A stretch of 64,000 nucleotides of DNA from Chelydra serpentina (taxonomy: Eukaryota > Chordata > Testudines > Chelydridae). The stretch covers positions 26,878,501 to 26,942,500 of the forward strand of contig JBAIAC010000059.1 in NCBI GenBank assembly GCA_037349315.1, given 5' to 3'. Positions 1 to 11,481 of this stretch are shown here, in pieces. The position numbers and the translations under genes were made by a program. Positions within the stretch are counted from its first letter, which is position 1; the number at the start of each line of letters is the position of its first letter. Below the pieces are notes generated by a model, which worked only from the letters and a program-made list of their open reading frames with translations, ran no database searches and was not told the origin of the DNA.

Positions 1-1720
1 GAGGATGGCATGGACTGCACCGTCAGCAAGTTTGCAGATGACACTAAACTGGGAGGAGTGGTAGATATGCTGGAGGGTAGGGATAGGATACAGAGTGACC
101 TAGACAAATTAGAGGATTGGGCCAAAAGAAATCTGATGAGGTTCAACAAGGACAAGTGCAGAGTCTTGGACTTAGGACGGAAGAATCCCATATACTGCTG
201 CAGACTAGGGACCGAGTGGCTAGGCAGCAGTTCTGCAGAAAAGGACCGAGGGGTTACAGTGGACGAGAAGCTGGATATGAGTCAACAGTGTGCCCTTGTT
301 GCCAAGAAAGATAATGGCATTTTGGGCTGTTTAAGTAGGAACATTGCCAGCAGATCGAGGGATGTGATCATTCCCTTCTATTCGGCATTGGTGAGGCCTC
401 ATCTGGAGTACTGTGTCCAGTTTTGGGTCCCACACTACAAGAAGGATGTGGAAAAATTGGAAAGAGTCCAATGGAGGGCAACAAAAATTATTAGGGAGCT
501 GGAGCACATGACTTATGAGGAGATGCTGAGGGAACTGGGATTATTTAGTCTGCAGAAGAGAAGAATGAGGAGGGATTTGATAGCTGCTTTCAACTACCTG
601 AAAGGGGGTGCCAAAGAGGATGGAGCTAGACTGTTCTCAGTGGTACCAGAGGACAGAACAAGGAGTAATGGTCTCAAGTTGCAGTGGGGGAGGTTTAGGT
701 TGGATATTAGGAGCAACTTTTTTACTAGGAGGGTGGTGAAGCACTGGAATGGGTTACCTAGGGAGGTGGTGGAATCTCCTTTCATAGATTCATAGATTTT
801 AGGGCTGGAAGGGACCTTGAGAGGTCATCGAGTCCAGCCCCCTGCCCTCATGGCAGGACCAATTACTGTCTAGACCGTCCCAGATAGACATTTATCTAAC
901 CTACTCTTAAATATCCCCAGAGATGAAGATTCCACAACCTCCCTGGGCAGTTTATTCCAGTGTTTAACCACCCTGACAGTTAGGGACTTTTTCCTAATGT
1001 CCAACCTAAACCTCCCTTGCTGTAGTTTAAGCCCATTGCTTCTTGTTCTATCCTCAGATGCTAAGATGAACAAGTTTTCTCCCTCCTCCTTATGACACCC
1101 TTTTAGATACCTGAAGACCGCTATCATGTCCCCTCTCAGTCTTCTCTTTTCCAAACTAAACAAACCCAATTCCTTCAGCCTTCCTTCATAGGTCATGTTC
1201 TCCAGACCCTTAATCATTCTTGTTGCTCTTCTCTGGACCCTCTCTAATTTCTCCACATCTTTCTTGAAATGTGGTACCCAGAACTGGACACTATACTCCA
1301 GTTGAGGCCTAACCAGCGCAGAGTAGAGCGGAAGAATGACTTCTCGTGTCTTGCTCACAACACACCTGTTAATGCAGCCCAGAATCAAGTTTGCTTTTTT
1401 TGCAACAGCATCACACTGTTGACTCATATTTAGCTTGTGGTCCACTATACCCCTAGATCCCTTCCTGGCCTCCTTAAGGGCACTCCATTCAGGTCTCCAG
1501 CTTCTTAGCCATCACCCTTCTCTCAGGGCACAGACACTGTCCCTGTCCCTTCAGGCCAACGATTTAACCTTCCTTAGAGGTTTTTAAAGCCCGGCTTGAC
1601 AAAATCCTGGCTGGGATGATTTAGTTGGGATTGGTCCTGCTTTGAGCAGGGGGTTGGACTAGATGACCTCCTGAGGTCCCTTCCAACCCTGAGATTCTAT
1701 GATTCTATGATTCTATGAAA
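1..1720 (+). mobile_element. CR1 LINE fragment (ORF2 C-terminal half), split by another CR1
   Basis: The reading frame from base 10 to about 785 encodes the end of a CR1 reverse transcriptase, including the FADDTKLGG motif (YADD-equivalent box) and the C-terminal region ending in [13 protein letters not shown]. The frame then stops because a second CR1 has inserted in the opposite direction (786 to about 1460). The interrupted 3' end resumes near 1571 and finishes at 1719 with repeats of ATTCTATG, the usual CR1 terminus. The 5' part lies outside the window. It is closely similar to the CR1 at 7.3-11.2 kb, so it is the same or a sister subfamily. It is a dead, truncated copy. Confidence 0.93.
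786..1460 (-). mobile_element. 5'-truncated CR1 LINE inserted antisense into another CR1
   Basis: On the minus strand, 1445 to 870 is open and encodes a CR1 reverse transcriptase C-terminus. It is nearly the same as the translated CR1 at 14.27-14.94 kb but differs from the host CR1 around it, so this is a different CR1 subfamily. Its 3' end, with TATGAATC-type octamers, lies at 786-800 (left side on the plus strand). About 110 bases between 1461 and 1570 match neither CR1 and I cannot assign them. Insertion of a reverse-oriented CR1 into a CR1 shows the relative age: the inner copy is younger. Confidence 0.92.
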
Positions 1721-2381
1721 AGCAGCTGGGGGCCTTTGGAAGTGCAGCTCTCCGGGTTTGCTGGCTCCTTGGCTGTTTGTACTGCACTCAATTTGTTTTG
1801 TTTGTTTTCAATGAAAAATAGCCTTGAAGATAAAGTTCCTGCTTGGAATTCCAGAAGGGTGCCCATGGGGCCAGTCAGCTGTTTGGTGAAAATCTACTGG
1901 GCCAGTCTCTCTGCTGTGATCAGTTTCCAATTTCAGATCCTCAATTCTATGTCCCAGCTGCAGCACAGGTTACAGCAGCCTGGGAGCTGTTTTAACTTGC
2001 ACCAGCTGCCAGTGGTCCACAACGAACAATCCCCCGGCTGTAGATGTACTCTAGTTATTCCTCCTCCTCCCTTCTCTGTCTGTGACACTCTCTCTGCACT
2101 GCTTTGTTGGCTCTACACCGACTGGGGACACCCCCACACTGGGGATTTCCTCAGATGGTGAGTTACAGGCTGACTCTGCTCCCCTTGAGCCAGCTGAGTG
2201 GTAAAAAGGGAGTGGAGCAGGTCAGAGAATCTGCTGTGGGCATCTCTGATCTGAGTGCCCCTCATTTCCAGCTGGGATTCAGAATTTGTCATTCCTGCCA
2301 TCAGTCTGTTTCTCCTTCTATTCCTGCTGCTGCTGTCCTGGGGGAAACTGCCAGCTTTTACCGTAACTTTAGGTTTCTTAC

Positions 2382-2655
2382 CTTTTTCTCTTTTGAGTTT
2401 TTCAGCAGCATCTTTGAGGTTAATCTGAGTGAAAATGTCTATTGTTACATCTACTGCAGCCTCTCCAGCATAGAATTCCATCAGGCAGTTCTTAGTTTTT
2501 ATCCTGTTGGCATTCTCCAGCTGACTCCGGGGGATGTTACATTTCCTCTCAAAGTTAAAGTATGATAGTTTGTCTTTAAATTTTTCGAAGTCTTCCTGAA
2601 GAAGGTTCTCAAGGGCACTTTGAAGCAGGTCACTGATTCTGCTTTGGTTTTCCAT
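2382..2655 (-). CDS. Pyrin-domain (PYD) first coding exon of an NLRP-like gene
   Basis: On the minus strand the ATG at 2655 opens 91 codons that read as a PYRIN death-fold domain. Residues 5-85 show the LLQSALENLL...EDFEKFKDKL helix 1-2 pattern, a basic linker, IPRSQLENA, and the late helices ending AAEKLKRE. The exon stops at a strong splice donor, AAG|GTAAGA, with the intron starting at 2381. The frame continues open past the donor, but that part does not look like PYD. In NLRP proteins this domain is N-terminal and recruits ASC to build inflammasomes. The following NACHT exon would lie beyond the left edge. The single-exon PYD layout fits NLRP genes better than ASC or pyrin itself, but those cannot be excluded from one exon. 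Start chosen because it directly precedes the domain; an upstream in-frame ATG at 2685 is possible. Confidence 0.85.
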
Positions 2656-2744
2656 CACCAGTATCGGGGGGAAACTAAAATACAATGTAAAGTCCCATTA
2701 TTAATAGTTAATATGGAATAACAACTCTTATTCCTAAATAGAAT

Positions 2745-2935
2745 AAGTTAGCGTAGTGGTGAGAGCAGGGCACTGAGGCTTATGACGCCCCAGTTCTTTT
2801 CCTCACAAGTGACTCACTGGATAGCTCATTTTGTCTTTCTGTGCCTCAGTTTCCCTATCTGTAAAATGGGGACAATTGTGCTCCTCTAACTCACAGGGGT
2901 GTCATGCTGCTTAGTAACTATTTGTAAAGCCAGCT
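2745..2935 (+). repeat. MIR-type SINE
   Basis: The stretch contains the characteristic MIR core (CTGTGCCTCAGTTTCC, then CTGTAAAATGGGG) preceded by a degraded tRNA-like head (AGCGTAGTGGTGAGAGCAGG) and followed by a CTCACAGGG motif. It is an old, diverged copy in sense orientation, lying just upstream of the PYD exon. Confidence 0.8.
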
Positions 2936-2959
2936 GATGTTTTAGAATGAAAGGTGCAA

Positions 2960-4993
2960 GAATATTATTTATCATCTGAATGGATTTCCAAACACTGGGG
3001 TGGGAATACCTAATTCAGAAAATATCCTAGCACAATCTGGAATCTGTGCATCAGAGTCCTGGAGTAAATGTGTCCTGAGAACCAGTGCTAGCCTGGAAAG
3101 CCTCAGGGGTATTTTGAACGTTCGTGACATACTGATCAGCTCCCATAAATCGAATGGATAAACTATAATGAATTCAGATTGAAATTAGCCCATCCTAAGG
3201 CAAAATGCACACAATGCAGAGAGTGATGAACTTACCATTAGCCAGAAAGCTACAAAATAGATCTAGAGGCCTCGTTTGATTTGTTTCTCTCCGTTTTCTC
3301 GGTGCTCAAACACAGATGCACAAAACAAAAATCTAGGCGGAAGAACAGAAAAGCTTTGAGCAAATGCCTATTTCCTCAACAAAGAAACTGAATCATCTCC
3401 AATTAAAACTGATCTTCAGTGCTTCCTTGATTTTTATAGAAGACCTCATATGACAGCATATTGCCCAGTCGCTGGACAAGGACGTCAGTCAGCGATTTCC
3501 CTCCGCTCATCATGGGATATTGGGAAGGATCTGAAATGGCAAATTAGAGGATTTAAGCTAAGATGTGCATCATTTATTTTATTTATTCTTTGTTGAAAAA
3601 TGAATGGCATGCGTAGCCCTGTAGGGCACAGAGAGCAGTACACAGCTACAGCCCCGTGCAGCTACTGGTATCATAAAGTTTCGGGAACAGCTATAAGGAA
3701 ACATTCAGCAATTACACAAACTAATATTCTCATGTAACCAGTTAAATGGGTTCTGTTCAGAAAATTTCACAATCTCAGGACTGTAGGCCACAAAGAGGAA
3801 GGAGCTATGGGAACTCTACAAACATGTGACTGGAGGTGAGGTTTTCAGGGGTCCGCTCCCATAAAAGTCTGAAATACCATGTGCAAGAGCCTGCATTTTA
3901 GGTGATTTTAAGGCAACGCCAATTCTCGCTTCACCTCTGGACATGTCCGCCCCACTCACGCTCTCTCTCTCTCTCCATCTCTCAGGTGCATTGTGGAGAG
4001 ATTCTGTCCCCTCTTGCAACCCCGACATGCTGCTCAGACTCTCACCCCCACAAAAAAGGAGAGAAAACAAACAAATGGGGTGCTTACAGCTTACAAGGAA
4101 ACTGGCCTAATCAGTGGAGGTGGAGCAATAGACAAGGGATAGGGAGCACGGGGAAAATGGGGAGGGGACGGTGCCTGCCTAGGGCTTAAAACAGGGGGAA
4201 GGGACAGGCTGAGTGTCCTGAGAGCAGAGCTGGCAGAGAGCAGAGCTAAGGAAACCCCAGGGCTCGTGAAAATCATCTCAGTGCTGTGTAAATCTTTACA
4301 CTCCGGGGGAGAAAGTGTTAACTGATGCCCCGGCTTTCTTAGTTGATACTCAAAGCTTTTAGAGAAAGGTGGAGCCTGTGTCCTTTGCACTTAACCCAGC
4401 AGTGATAATACGAAGCAGCCACATGGGCACCGTTGGGTTCCAAATAACAGTTCTGACCCAGTGGCTAACTTGAAACAGAACAACAAAATGTTATCCTTGG
4501 AGGGGTGTGTGACAGAGTATTTTGGTCACTGGCAGGTAGCCCTGTCAAAAATCAGGGAAGCCCCGGCCAGAGGCACCCAGGGAACGTGAAGCTCACAGTC
4601 ACCATTATGAGCGCTGGTGCAGCGGATTTCCTCCGTTGAATTTCCTCTATCCCAGAACGGCGGCTGCTGCTGCTGCTGAGAGTTTATTCACCAACCTTTG
4701 CTGGAACATACATTTTTAATTATGATCAACAATGGGAAATCACTTTAAAATTCCCTTCTATTTTTTTTTTTAATTTGAAATTGGCCCATGTCTGAGAGAT
4801 TTCTGTAAATGTGTGACAGAGTTGGGTGTTTGTGACATCTGCAATTCATTAGCCAGAGCGCTAAAACAAAAGGTGGGTCAAAACTTCCAAAAGGAGTTTT
4901 TTTAAATGTTTCCCCTAAACAGCTTACTAAAGAGTTGATTTTTTTTGCGGGTGGAGGAGGGGATTATAGAACATTCCAGTTGCTTAGGAAGAG
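2960..4993. other. Unassigned sequence upstream of the PYD exon
   Basis: No convincing exon, RNA gene or complete transposon is seen. The promoter and any 5' untranslated exon of the minus-strand PYD gene would be expected here, but no TATA or splice pattern is strong enough to call. A pyrimidine run lies near 3960 and a T run near 4765. Confidence 0.4.
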
Positions 4994-5728
4994 TGTTATA
5001 AATATAAAGAGAAGGGTAGCATAAAATCCCTCCTGCGCAGCTGTACTGAATCGCTTTACCTGTAAGGGGTTAAGAAGCTCAAATAACCTAGTTGGCACCT
5101 GACCAGAAGGACCAATGGGAAAAGAAGATACTTTCAAATATGGTGGGGGGGCTTTGTTTGTGCTCTCTTTGTTTGCTCCCTCTCGGACAGAGAGAGGGAC
5201 CAGGGCAGGAAAAAACATCTCCTAAAAACATACCTGAAATGAGCATCTACGTTTACAAAAATTGTAAATAAAGCAAGGAAATGCGTTAGATTATCTTTTG
5301 TTTTAGCTTGTGAATTTTCCCTATGCTAAGAGGTAATTTTATTCCTGTTTTCTAACAGGGAAGCAGAGTCAGAGGGGAATCCTCTGTGTTTTAAATCTTT
5401 TTATTTACCCTGTAAAGTTATCTTCCATCCTGATTTTGCAGGTGTGATTCTTTTACTTTTTTTTTTAAATAAAATTCTTCTTTTAAGAACCTGATTGATT
5501 TTCAGTGTCCTAAAAACCAGGGATTTGGTCTGTGCTCACTTTGTTAACCTATTGGTTGGTATATTATTCTCAAGCCTCCCCAGGAAAGGGGGTGAAGGGG
5601 CTTGGGGGGATATTTTCAGGGGGATAGGGCTCCAAGTGGCCCCTCCCTGAATGTTTGTTTAAATCACTTGGTGGTGGCAGCAATACCGTCCAAGAACAAG
5701 GAAAGGAATTTGTGCCTTGAGGAAGTTT

Positions 5729-6865
5729 TGTAGCCCTAAGGATTAATATGCTTACTAGCATAAGATAGCTCTTTTCTGATAAGTTTAAGTATTTGATGTT
5801 TTGTAATAGATTTATATTAGATTTAGTTTGGCTGTAACGCAATAGGGCCTACTGATCAAAAATCTGTATGAAGATGCTGTATGCAAGATTGTATCTAAGA
5901 CCTTTCACCCAATAAGTTAACCTTCATCTTGTTACCCACATAGATAGAAACACCCACGCCTCTATCTACGACCTTTACCTAGACCAATAGGCATAAAGAT
6001 TGGCACAAGGGGCTTTTTCCAAAGCCGGACGCACAAATGTAACACGTACACCACAAATGCGTATACAGGTGTCATTCCTACGCACAGACATATCAGCCAA
6101 TGGGCTAAGTGAACCCCAATATTTCTGGGGGGGAGTAATGAAATTTGGGCATAAGAAGGAGGATTTCCGATAACTATAAGGTATAAAAGAAGCGAACCCC
6201 CCTTGTTCGGGAACGCGCTCACTCTTCATCTTCACCTGACTATCGATGCTATCTACGAAGGCTGTTAACTATTAATTAGTCCGTACTTATGTTATTTTCA
6301 AACTTTAAGTTCTAAAGGGAACTAGGCCAAGCTTGGTTTCCCTGAATCTTTATTTTCAGTTTTATTTCATAGTTAGATATTAGTATAAGTTAAACTAGCT
6401 TTTTAGCTTTTGCACGTTTCCTCTGCAAGAGGTGAGAAACCGGAACTGCCAAAGGCGAGCACCGAAACAAGGTGTGAGTATATTAACCAAAGTCTTGCAG
6501 AACACATTATTATTTGTATTTGAATAACAATAATACCATTGTAACTCTGTAACTTTTACTTACCATTTACTTACTATTTTACTGATTTTAATAAAAGGTG
6601 TTTATGACTATATCTGTCTCAGTATGAGTTTCCTGTCATACCCCGAGGGTCCTTTTATAAACTCTGTGGAGCCTGATTCGGGACAAGAACTTTATCTTCT
6701 GATCAAACAGATTGGCGAGCCTAAACCCATACTATTAATAGTAATAAATAATTATTATTAAATTATTATTAATATTATTAATTAGTTAAAATTAATTATA
6801 AATAAAATTAAATTGAACTGATAAAACCAAATCAATATTACTAACACATCCTCGATCAGGCTTCA
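5729..6865 (+). repeat. 5' LTR of the provirus
   Basis: About 1137 bp, TG...CA. It is colinear with the 3' LTR at 20554-21632 except for scattered substitutions and an extra stretch of about 50 bases near 6505-6560 that the 3' LTR lacks. A TATA box (GTATAAAAG) lies at 6181-6189 and a polyadenylation signal AATAAA at 6590-6595, giving a U3-R-U5 layout. An A/T-rich TTA-type repeat fills the U5 end (about 6730-6810). Confidence 0.92.
6181..6189 (+). promoter_or_regulatory. LTR TATA box
   Basis: GTATAAAAG in the 5' LTR; the same motif is kept in the 3' LTR near 20999. It lies about 400 bases before the LTR AATAAA signal. Confidence 0.65.
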
Positions 6866-7332
6866 TACTGGCAAGCCAGCCAGGAGTTTCGAGGAGTGTG
6901 TGACAGGATTTTTCAGGTATTTTAGGAATCCTGAGATCTCTGAAAAATTTCATCTGAGACATAAGTAAATGGTTAATATTGCACAGAGCTACTTGTTCTC
7001 TCTCTAAGAGAACAGACGTGTGATTTCCTGTGGTTGCGGTTTGGCAGGACGCCCAGTATTTCTATTCTGTCTTGTAGTTTAACTTTAAAAGTGTTGAATT
7101 TAATCTTGCAAGTTAGAGTCATATTTAAAGTACTTAAGGGGTTTTGCTTCAAAAGTAGAAGTTATAATGAATGGTACCAGTAAGATATTAGCAGTAGCAT
7201 TGGATCCGATGACCCACACTAGTGGTGGCGGGAGAGTTGACAAATCGAGGTATTAATTGCCTGCCAGAGAGGCCGCAATAAGTCAGAACTGGAATAGTTC
7301 AAAGATACGAGTATCGAAACAAGTATGAACCC
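6866..7332 (+). other. Proviral leader, first part
   Basis: Non-coding leader between the 5' LTR and the inserted CR1. It should include the tRNA primer site and packaging region. The leader resumes at about 11178 and runs to the gag start at 11482. Confidence 0.6.
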
Positions 7333-7340
7333 TGCGCTCC

Positions 7341-8195
7341 ATAAAAGAAAATGAGGAGTTCCTGGATAGACGTCAGGATAGGCTTCAGCGGGCGCAGTGT
7401 TCTGAGGATTCAGAGCAGGCTACGCAGCGGGGACAGAAGGCCAGTGAGGATAATTGGCGGCATGTGACCTCCAGAAGAGGAAAGAGTACGAGACAGGTCC
7501 ATGTACCAGAAACGCAGATTCAGATGAGCAACCGTTTTCATGTTCTCTCCACAGGTACTAGTGCAGAGAGTGGAGTGGATGATACATCTGAGGGAACAGA
7601 GCAGAAGGAGACTCCACCGATTGGAAGGCATGAGATGCACCGTCCTAGGGATGGGAGTTCCACGACCACCACTCCCAAGAGGAGGAGGAGGGTCGTGGTG
7701 GTCGGGGACTCTCTCCTCAGGGGGACTGAGTCATCTATCTGCTGCCCTGAGTGGGAAAACCGAGAGGTGTGCTGCTTACCAGGGGCTAGGATTCACGATG
7801 TGATGGAGAGACTGCCGAGACTCATCAAGCCCTCAGATCGCTACCCCTTCCTGCTTCTCCACATGGGCACCAATGATACTGCCAAGAATGACCTTGAGCG
7901 TATCACTGCAGACTGCGTGGCTCTGGGAAGAAGGATAAAGGCGTTTGAGGCGCAAGTGGTGTTCTCGTCTACCCTCCCTGTGGCAGGAAAAGGCTGGGGT
8001 AGAGACCGTCGAATCGTGGAAGTCAACGAATGGCTACACAGATGGTGTCGGAGAGAAGGGTTTGGATTCTTTGACCATGGGATGGTGTTCCAAGAAAAAG
8101 GAGTGCTAGGCAGAGACAGGCTCCACCTAACGAAGAGAGGGAAGAGCATCTTTGCAAGCAGGCTAGCTAACCTAGTGAGGAGGGATTTAAACTAG
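7341..8195 (+). CDS. CR1 ORF1 protein with SGNH-esterase domain (5' truncated)
   Basis: The frame is open from about 7329 to the stop at 8193-8195; the first in-frame ATG in the window is 7464. The C-terminal two thirds carries the blocks of the SGNH/GDSL esterase domain found in CR1 and L2 ORF1 proteins: [11 protein letters not shown] (nucleophile serine), MGTNDT (block III) and DRLHLTKRG (DxxH catalytic block). The region before it is a charged, low-conservation stretch. ORF1 proteins are thought to bind the LINE RNA; the esterase role is not settled. The true N-terminus is missing. Confidence 0.88.
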   Translation: MKENEEFLDRRQDRLQRAQCSEDSEQATQRGQKASEDNWRHVTSRRGKSTRQVHVPETQIQMSNRFHVLSTGTSAESGVDDTSEGTEQKETPPIGRHEMHRPRDGSSTTTTPKRRRRVVVVGDSLLRGTESSICCPEWENREVCCLPGARIHDVMERLPRLIKPSDRYPFLLLHMGTNDTAKNDLERITADCVALGRRIKAFEAQVVFSSTLPVAGKGWGRDRRIVEVNEWLHRWCRREGFGFFDHGMVFQEKGVLGRDRLHLTKRGKSIFASRLANLVRRDLN

Positions 8196-8239
8196 GTTCA
8201 CCGGGGGAAGGAGACCAAAGCCCCGAGGTAAATGGGGAA

Positions 8240-11089
8240 GTGGGACACCGGGAGGAAGCACAAGTAGGTGAGTGCAAGAGGGGAGGCCTCCTGCCCCATA
8301 CTGGGACAGCAGGACGATCAGTGAGTTATCTTAAATGCCTATACACAAATGCAAGAAGCCTGGGGAACAAGCAGGGAGAACTGGAAGTCCTGGCACAGTC
8401 AAGGAATTATGATGTAATTGGAGTAACAGAGACTTGGTGGGATAACTCACATGATTGGAGTACTGTCATGGATGGATATAAACTGTTCAGGAAGGATAGG
8501 CAGGGCAGAAAAGGTGGGGGAGTTGTGGTGTATGTAAGAGAGCAGTATGACTGCTCAGAGCTCCAGTATGAAACTGCAGAAAAACCTGAGAGTCTCTGGA
8601 TTAAATTTAGAAGTGTGAGAAACAAGGGTAATGTCGTGGTGGGAGTCTGCTACAGACCACCAGACCAGGGGGATGAGGTGGACGAGACTTTCTTCCAGCA
8701 ACTAACAGAAGTTACTAGATCACAGGCCCTGGTTCTCATGGGTGACTTTAATCACCCCGATATCTGCTGGGAGAGCAATACAGCGGTGCACAGACAATCC
8801 AGGAAGTTTTTGGAAAGTGTAGGGGACAATTTCCTGGTGCAAGTGCTGGAGGAACCAACTAGGGGAAAAACTCTTCTTGACCTGCTGCTCACAAACAGGG
8901 AAGAAATAGTAAAGGAAGCAATAGTGGATGGGAACCTGGGAGGCAGTGACCATGAGATGGTCGAGTTCAGGATCCTGACACAAGGAAGAAAGGAGAGCAG
9001 TAGAACAGAGACCCTGGACTTCAGAAAAGCAGACTTTGACTCCCTCGGGGAACTGATGGGCAAGGTCCCCTGGGAGAATAACATGAGGGGGAAAGGAGTC
9101 GAGGAAAGCTGGCTGTATTTTAAAGAATTCTTATTGAGGTTGCAGGAACAAACCATCCCGATGTGTAGAAAGAAAAGTAAATATGGCAGGCGACCAGCTT
9201 GGCTTAACAGTGAAATCCTTGCTCGTCTTAAACACAAAAAAGCAGCTTACAAGAAGTGGAAGATTGGACAAATGACCAGGGAGGAGTATAAAAATATTGC
9301 TCAGGCATGCAGGAGTGAAATTAGGAAGGCCAAATCACACTTGGAGTTGCAGCTAGCCGGAGATGTTAGGAGTAACAAGAAGGGTTTCTTCAGGTATGTT
9401 AGCAACAAGAAGAAAGACTAGGAAAGTGTGGGCCCCTTGCTGAATGAGGGAGGGAACCTAGTGACAGAGGATGTGGAGAAAGCTAGTGTACTCAATGCTT
9501 TTTTTGCCTCTGTCTTCACAGACAAGGTCAGCTCCCAGACAGCTGCACTCTGCAGCATGGTATGGGGAGGAGGTGACCAGCCCTCTGTGGAAAAAGAAGT
9601 AGTTCAGGACTATTTAGAAAAGCTGGATGAGCAGAAGTCCATGGGGCCAGATGCACTGCATCCGAGGGTGCTAAAGGAGTTGGCCGATGTGATTGCAGAG
9701 CCATTGGCCATTATCTTTGAAAAATCATGGCAATCGGGGGAGGTCCCAGATGACTGGGAAAAAGCTAATGTAGTGCCCATCTTTAAAAAGGGGAAGAAGG
9801 AAGATCCGGGGAACTACAGGCCAGTCAGTCTCACCTCAGTCCCTGGAAAAATCATGGAACAGGTCCTCAAGGAATCAATTCTGAACCACTTAAAGGAGAG
9901 GAAAGTGATCAGGAACAGTCAGCATGGATTCACCAAGGGCAAGTCATGCCTGACTAACCTAATTGCCTTCTATGATGAGATAACTGGCTCTGTGGATGAG
10001 GGGAAAGCAGTGGATGTGCTATTTCTTGACTTTAGCAAAGCTTTTGATACAGTCTCCCACAGTATTCTTGCCAGCAAGTTAAAGAAGTATGGGCTACATG
10101 AATGGACGGTAAGATGGATAGAAAACTGGCTAGAGGGTCAGGCTCAACGGGTAGTGATCAATGGCTCCATGTCTAGTTGGCAGCCAGTATCAAGTGGAGT
10201 GCCCCAAGGGTCGGTGCTGGGGCAGGTTTTGTTCAATATCTTCATTAACGATTTGGAGGATGGTGTGGACTGCACCCTCAGCAAGTTTGCAGATGACACT
10301 AAACTGGGAGGAGTGGTTGATACACTGGAGGGTAGGGATAGGATACAGAGGGACCTAGACAAATTAGAGGATTGGGCCAAAAGAAATCTGATGAGGTTCA
10401 ACAAGGACAAGTGCAGAGTCCTGCATTTAGGACGGAAGAATCCCATGCACTGCTATAGACTAGGTACCGAATGGCTGGGCAGCAGTTCTGCAGAAAAGGA
10501 CCTAGGGGTTACAGTGGACGAAAAGCTGAATATGAGTCAACAGTGTGCCCTTGTTGCCAAGAAGGCTAATGGCATTTTGGGTTGTATAAGTAGGGGCATT
10601 TCCAGCAGATCTAGGGACGTGATTATTCCCCTCTATTCGGCATTGGTGAGGCCTCATTTGGAGTACTGTGTCCAGTTTTGGGCCCCACACTACAAGAAGG
10701 ATGTGGAAAAATTGGAAAGAGTCCAGCGGAGGGCAACAAAAATGATTAGGGGGCTGGAGCACATGACTTATGAGGAGAGGCTGAGGGAACTGGGATTGTT
10801 TAGCCTGCAGAAGAGAAGAATGAGGAGGGATTTGATAGCTGCTTTCAACTACCTGAAAGGGGGTTCCAAAGAGGATGGATCTAGACTGTTCTCAGTGGTA
10901 CCAGATGACAGAACAAGGAGTAATGGTCTCAAGTTGCAGTGGGGGAGGTTTAGGTTGGATATTAGGAAAAACTTTGTCACTAGTAGGGTGGTGAAGCACT
11001 GGAATGGGTTACCTAGGGAGGTGGTGGAATCTCCTTCCTTAGAGGTTTTTAAGGTCAGGCTTGACAAAGCTTTGGCTGGGATGATTTAG
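8240..11089 (+). pseudogene. CR1 ORF2: endonuclease plus reverse transcriptase, one in-frame stop
   Basis: One frame runs from the ATG at 8240 to the stop at 11089 (949 codons), broken only by TAG at 9419-9421. The N-terminal part is an APE-type endonuclease: TNARSL near the start, VTETWWD, GDFNHPD and the catalytic GGSDHEM. After the stop comes the reverse transcriptase: [34 protein letters not shown] and the catalytic FADD at about 10289. The C-terminal domain ends with [21 protein letters not shown]2 protein nicks target DNA and copies the RNA there. The stop falls in the linker between the two enzymes. Confidence 0.93.
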
Positions 11090-11481
11090 TTGGGGTTGGT
11101 CCTGCTTTGAGCAGGGGGTTGGACTAGATGACCTCCTGAGGTCCCTTCCAACCCTGAGATTCTATGATTCTATGATACCTTATCTCAGTCCCTTCACTCT
11201 ACCCGTGCTGCACCTCTGATCCGTCTGCCTCAGTATTCCCCCATATTTGGCAGGTCCCGACAGAGGGGAAAGACCTCTCGATTAGCTACTAGCCATCGAG
11301 GGAAGAGAGAGAACCTACCCCGTTCCTCTATTATTTACTTGGGACTCATTGAGTATAGAGTAAAACCGGTTAGGGGTGTTATTTCCTGTTGATTCTGTAA
11401 AGGACGCCTTTAGTTTCAGTGTAAAGCAACAGAGAATTTATTCTAGTTTACAGAATAGACTATTAAAGTTGTAGAATTGAA

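Larger units (their letters stand above)
7333..11178 (+). mobile_element. Nearly complete CR1 LINE inserted in the proviral leader
   Basis: A 3.85-kb CR1 with most of ORF1, a full ORF2 length, a short 3' region and the terminal ATTCTATG repeats at about 11158-11176. The 5' end is cut inside ORF1, whose frame opens right after a stop at 7326. It is the longest and best preserved CR1 in the window, and apart from one stop codon in ORF2 its frames are open, so it inserted fairly recently relative to the provirus. Confidence 0.95.

Noticed and set aside
4964..5218. Minus-strand ORF near the start of the outer LTR
   Set aside because: It is antisense within a solo LTR and matches no protein family.
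6866..6890. A primer binding site naming the tRNA used by the provirus
   Set aside because: TGGCAAGCC is well placed, but I could not match it confidently to the 3' end of any tRNA.
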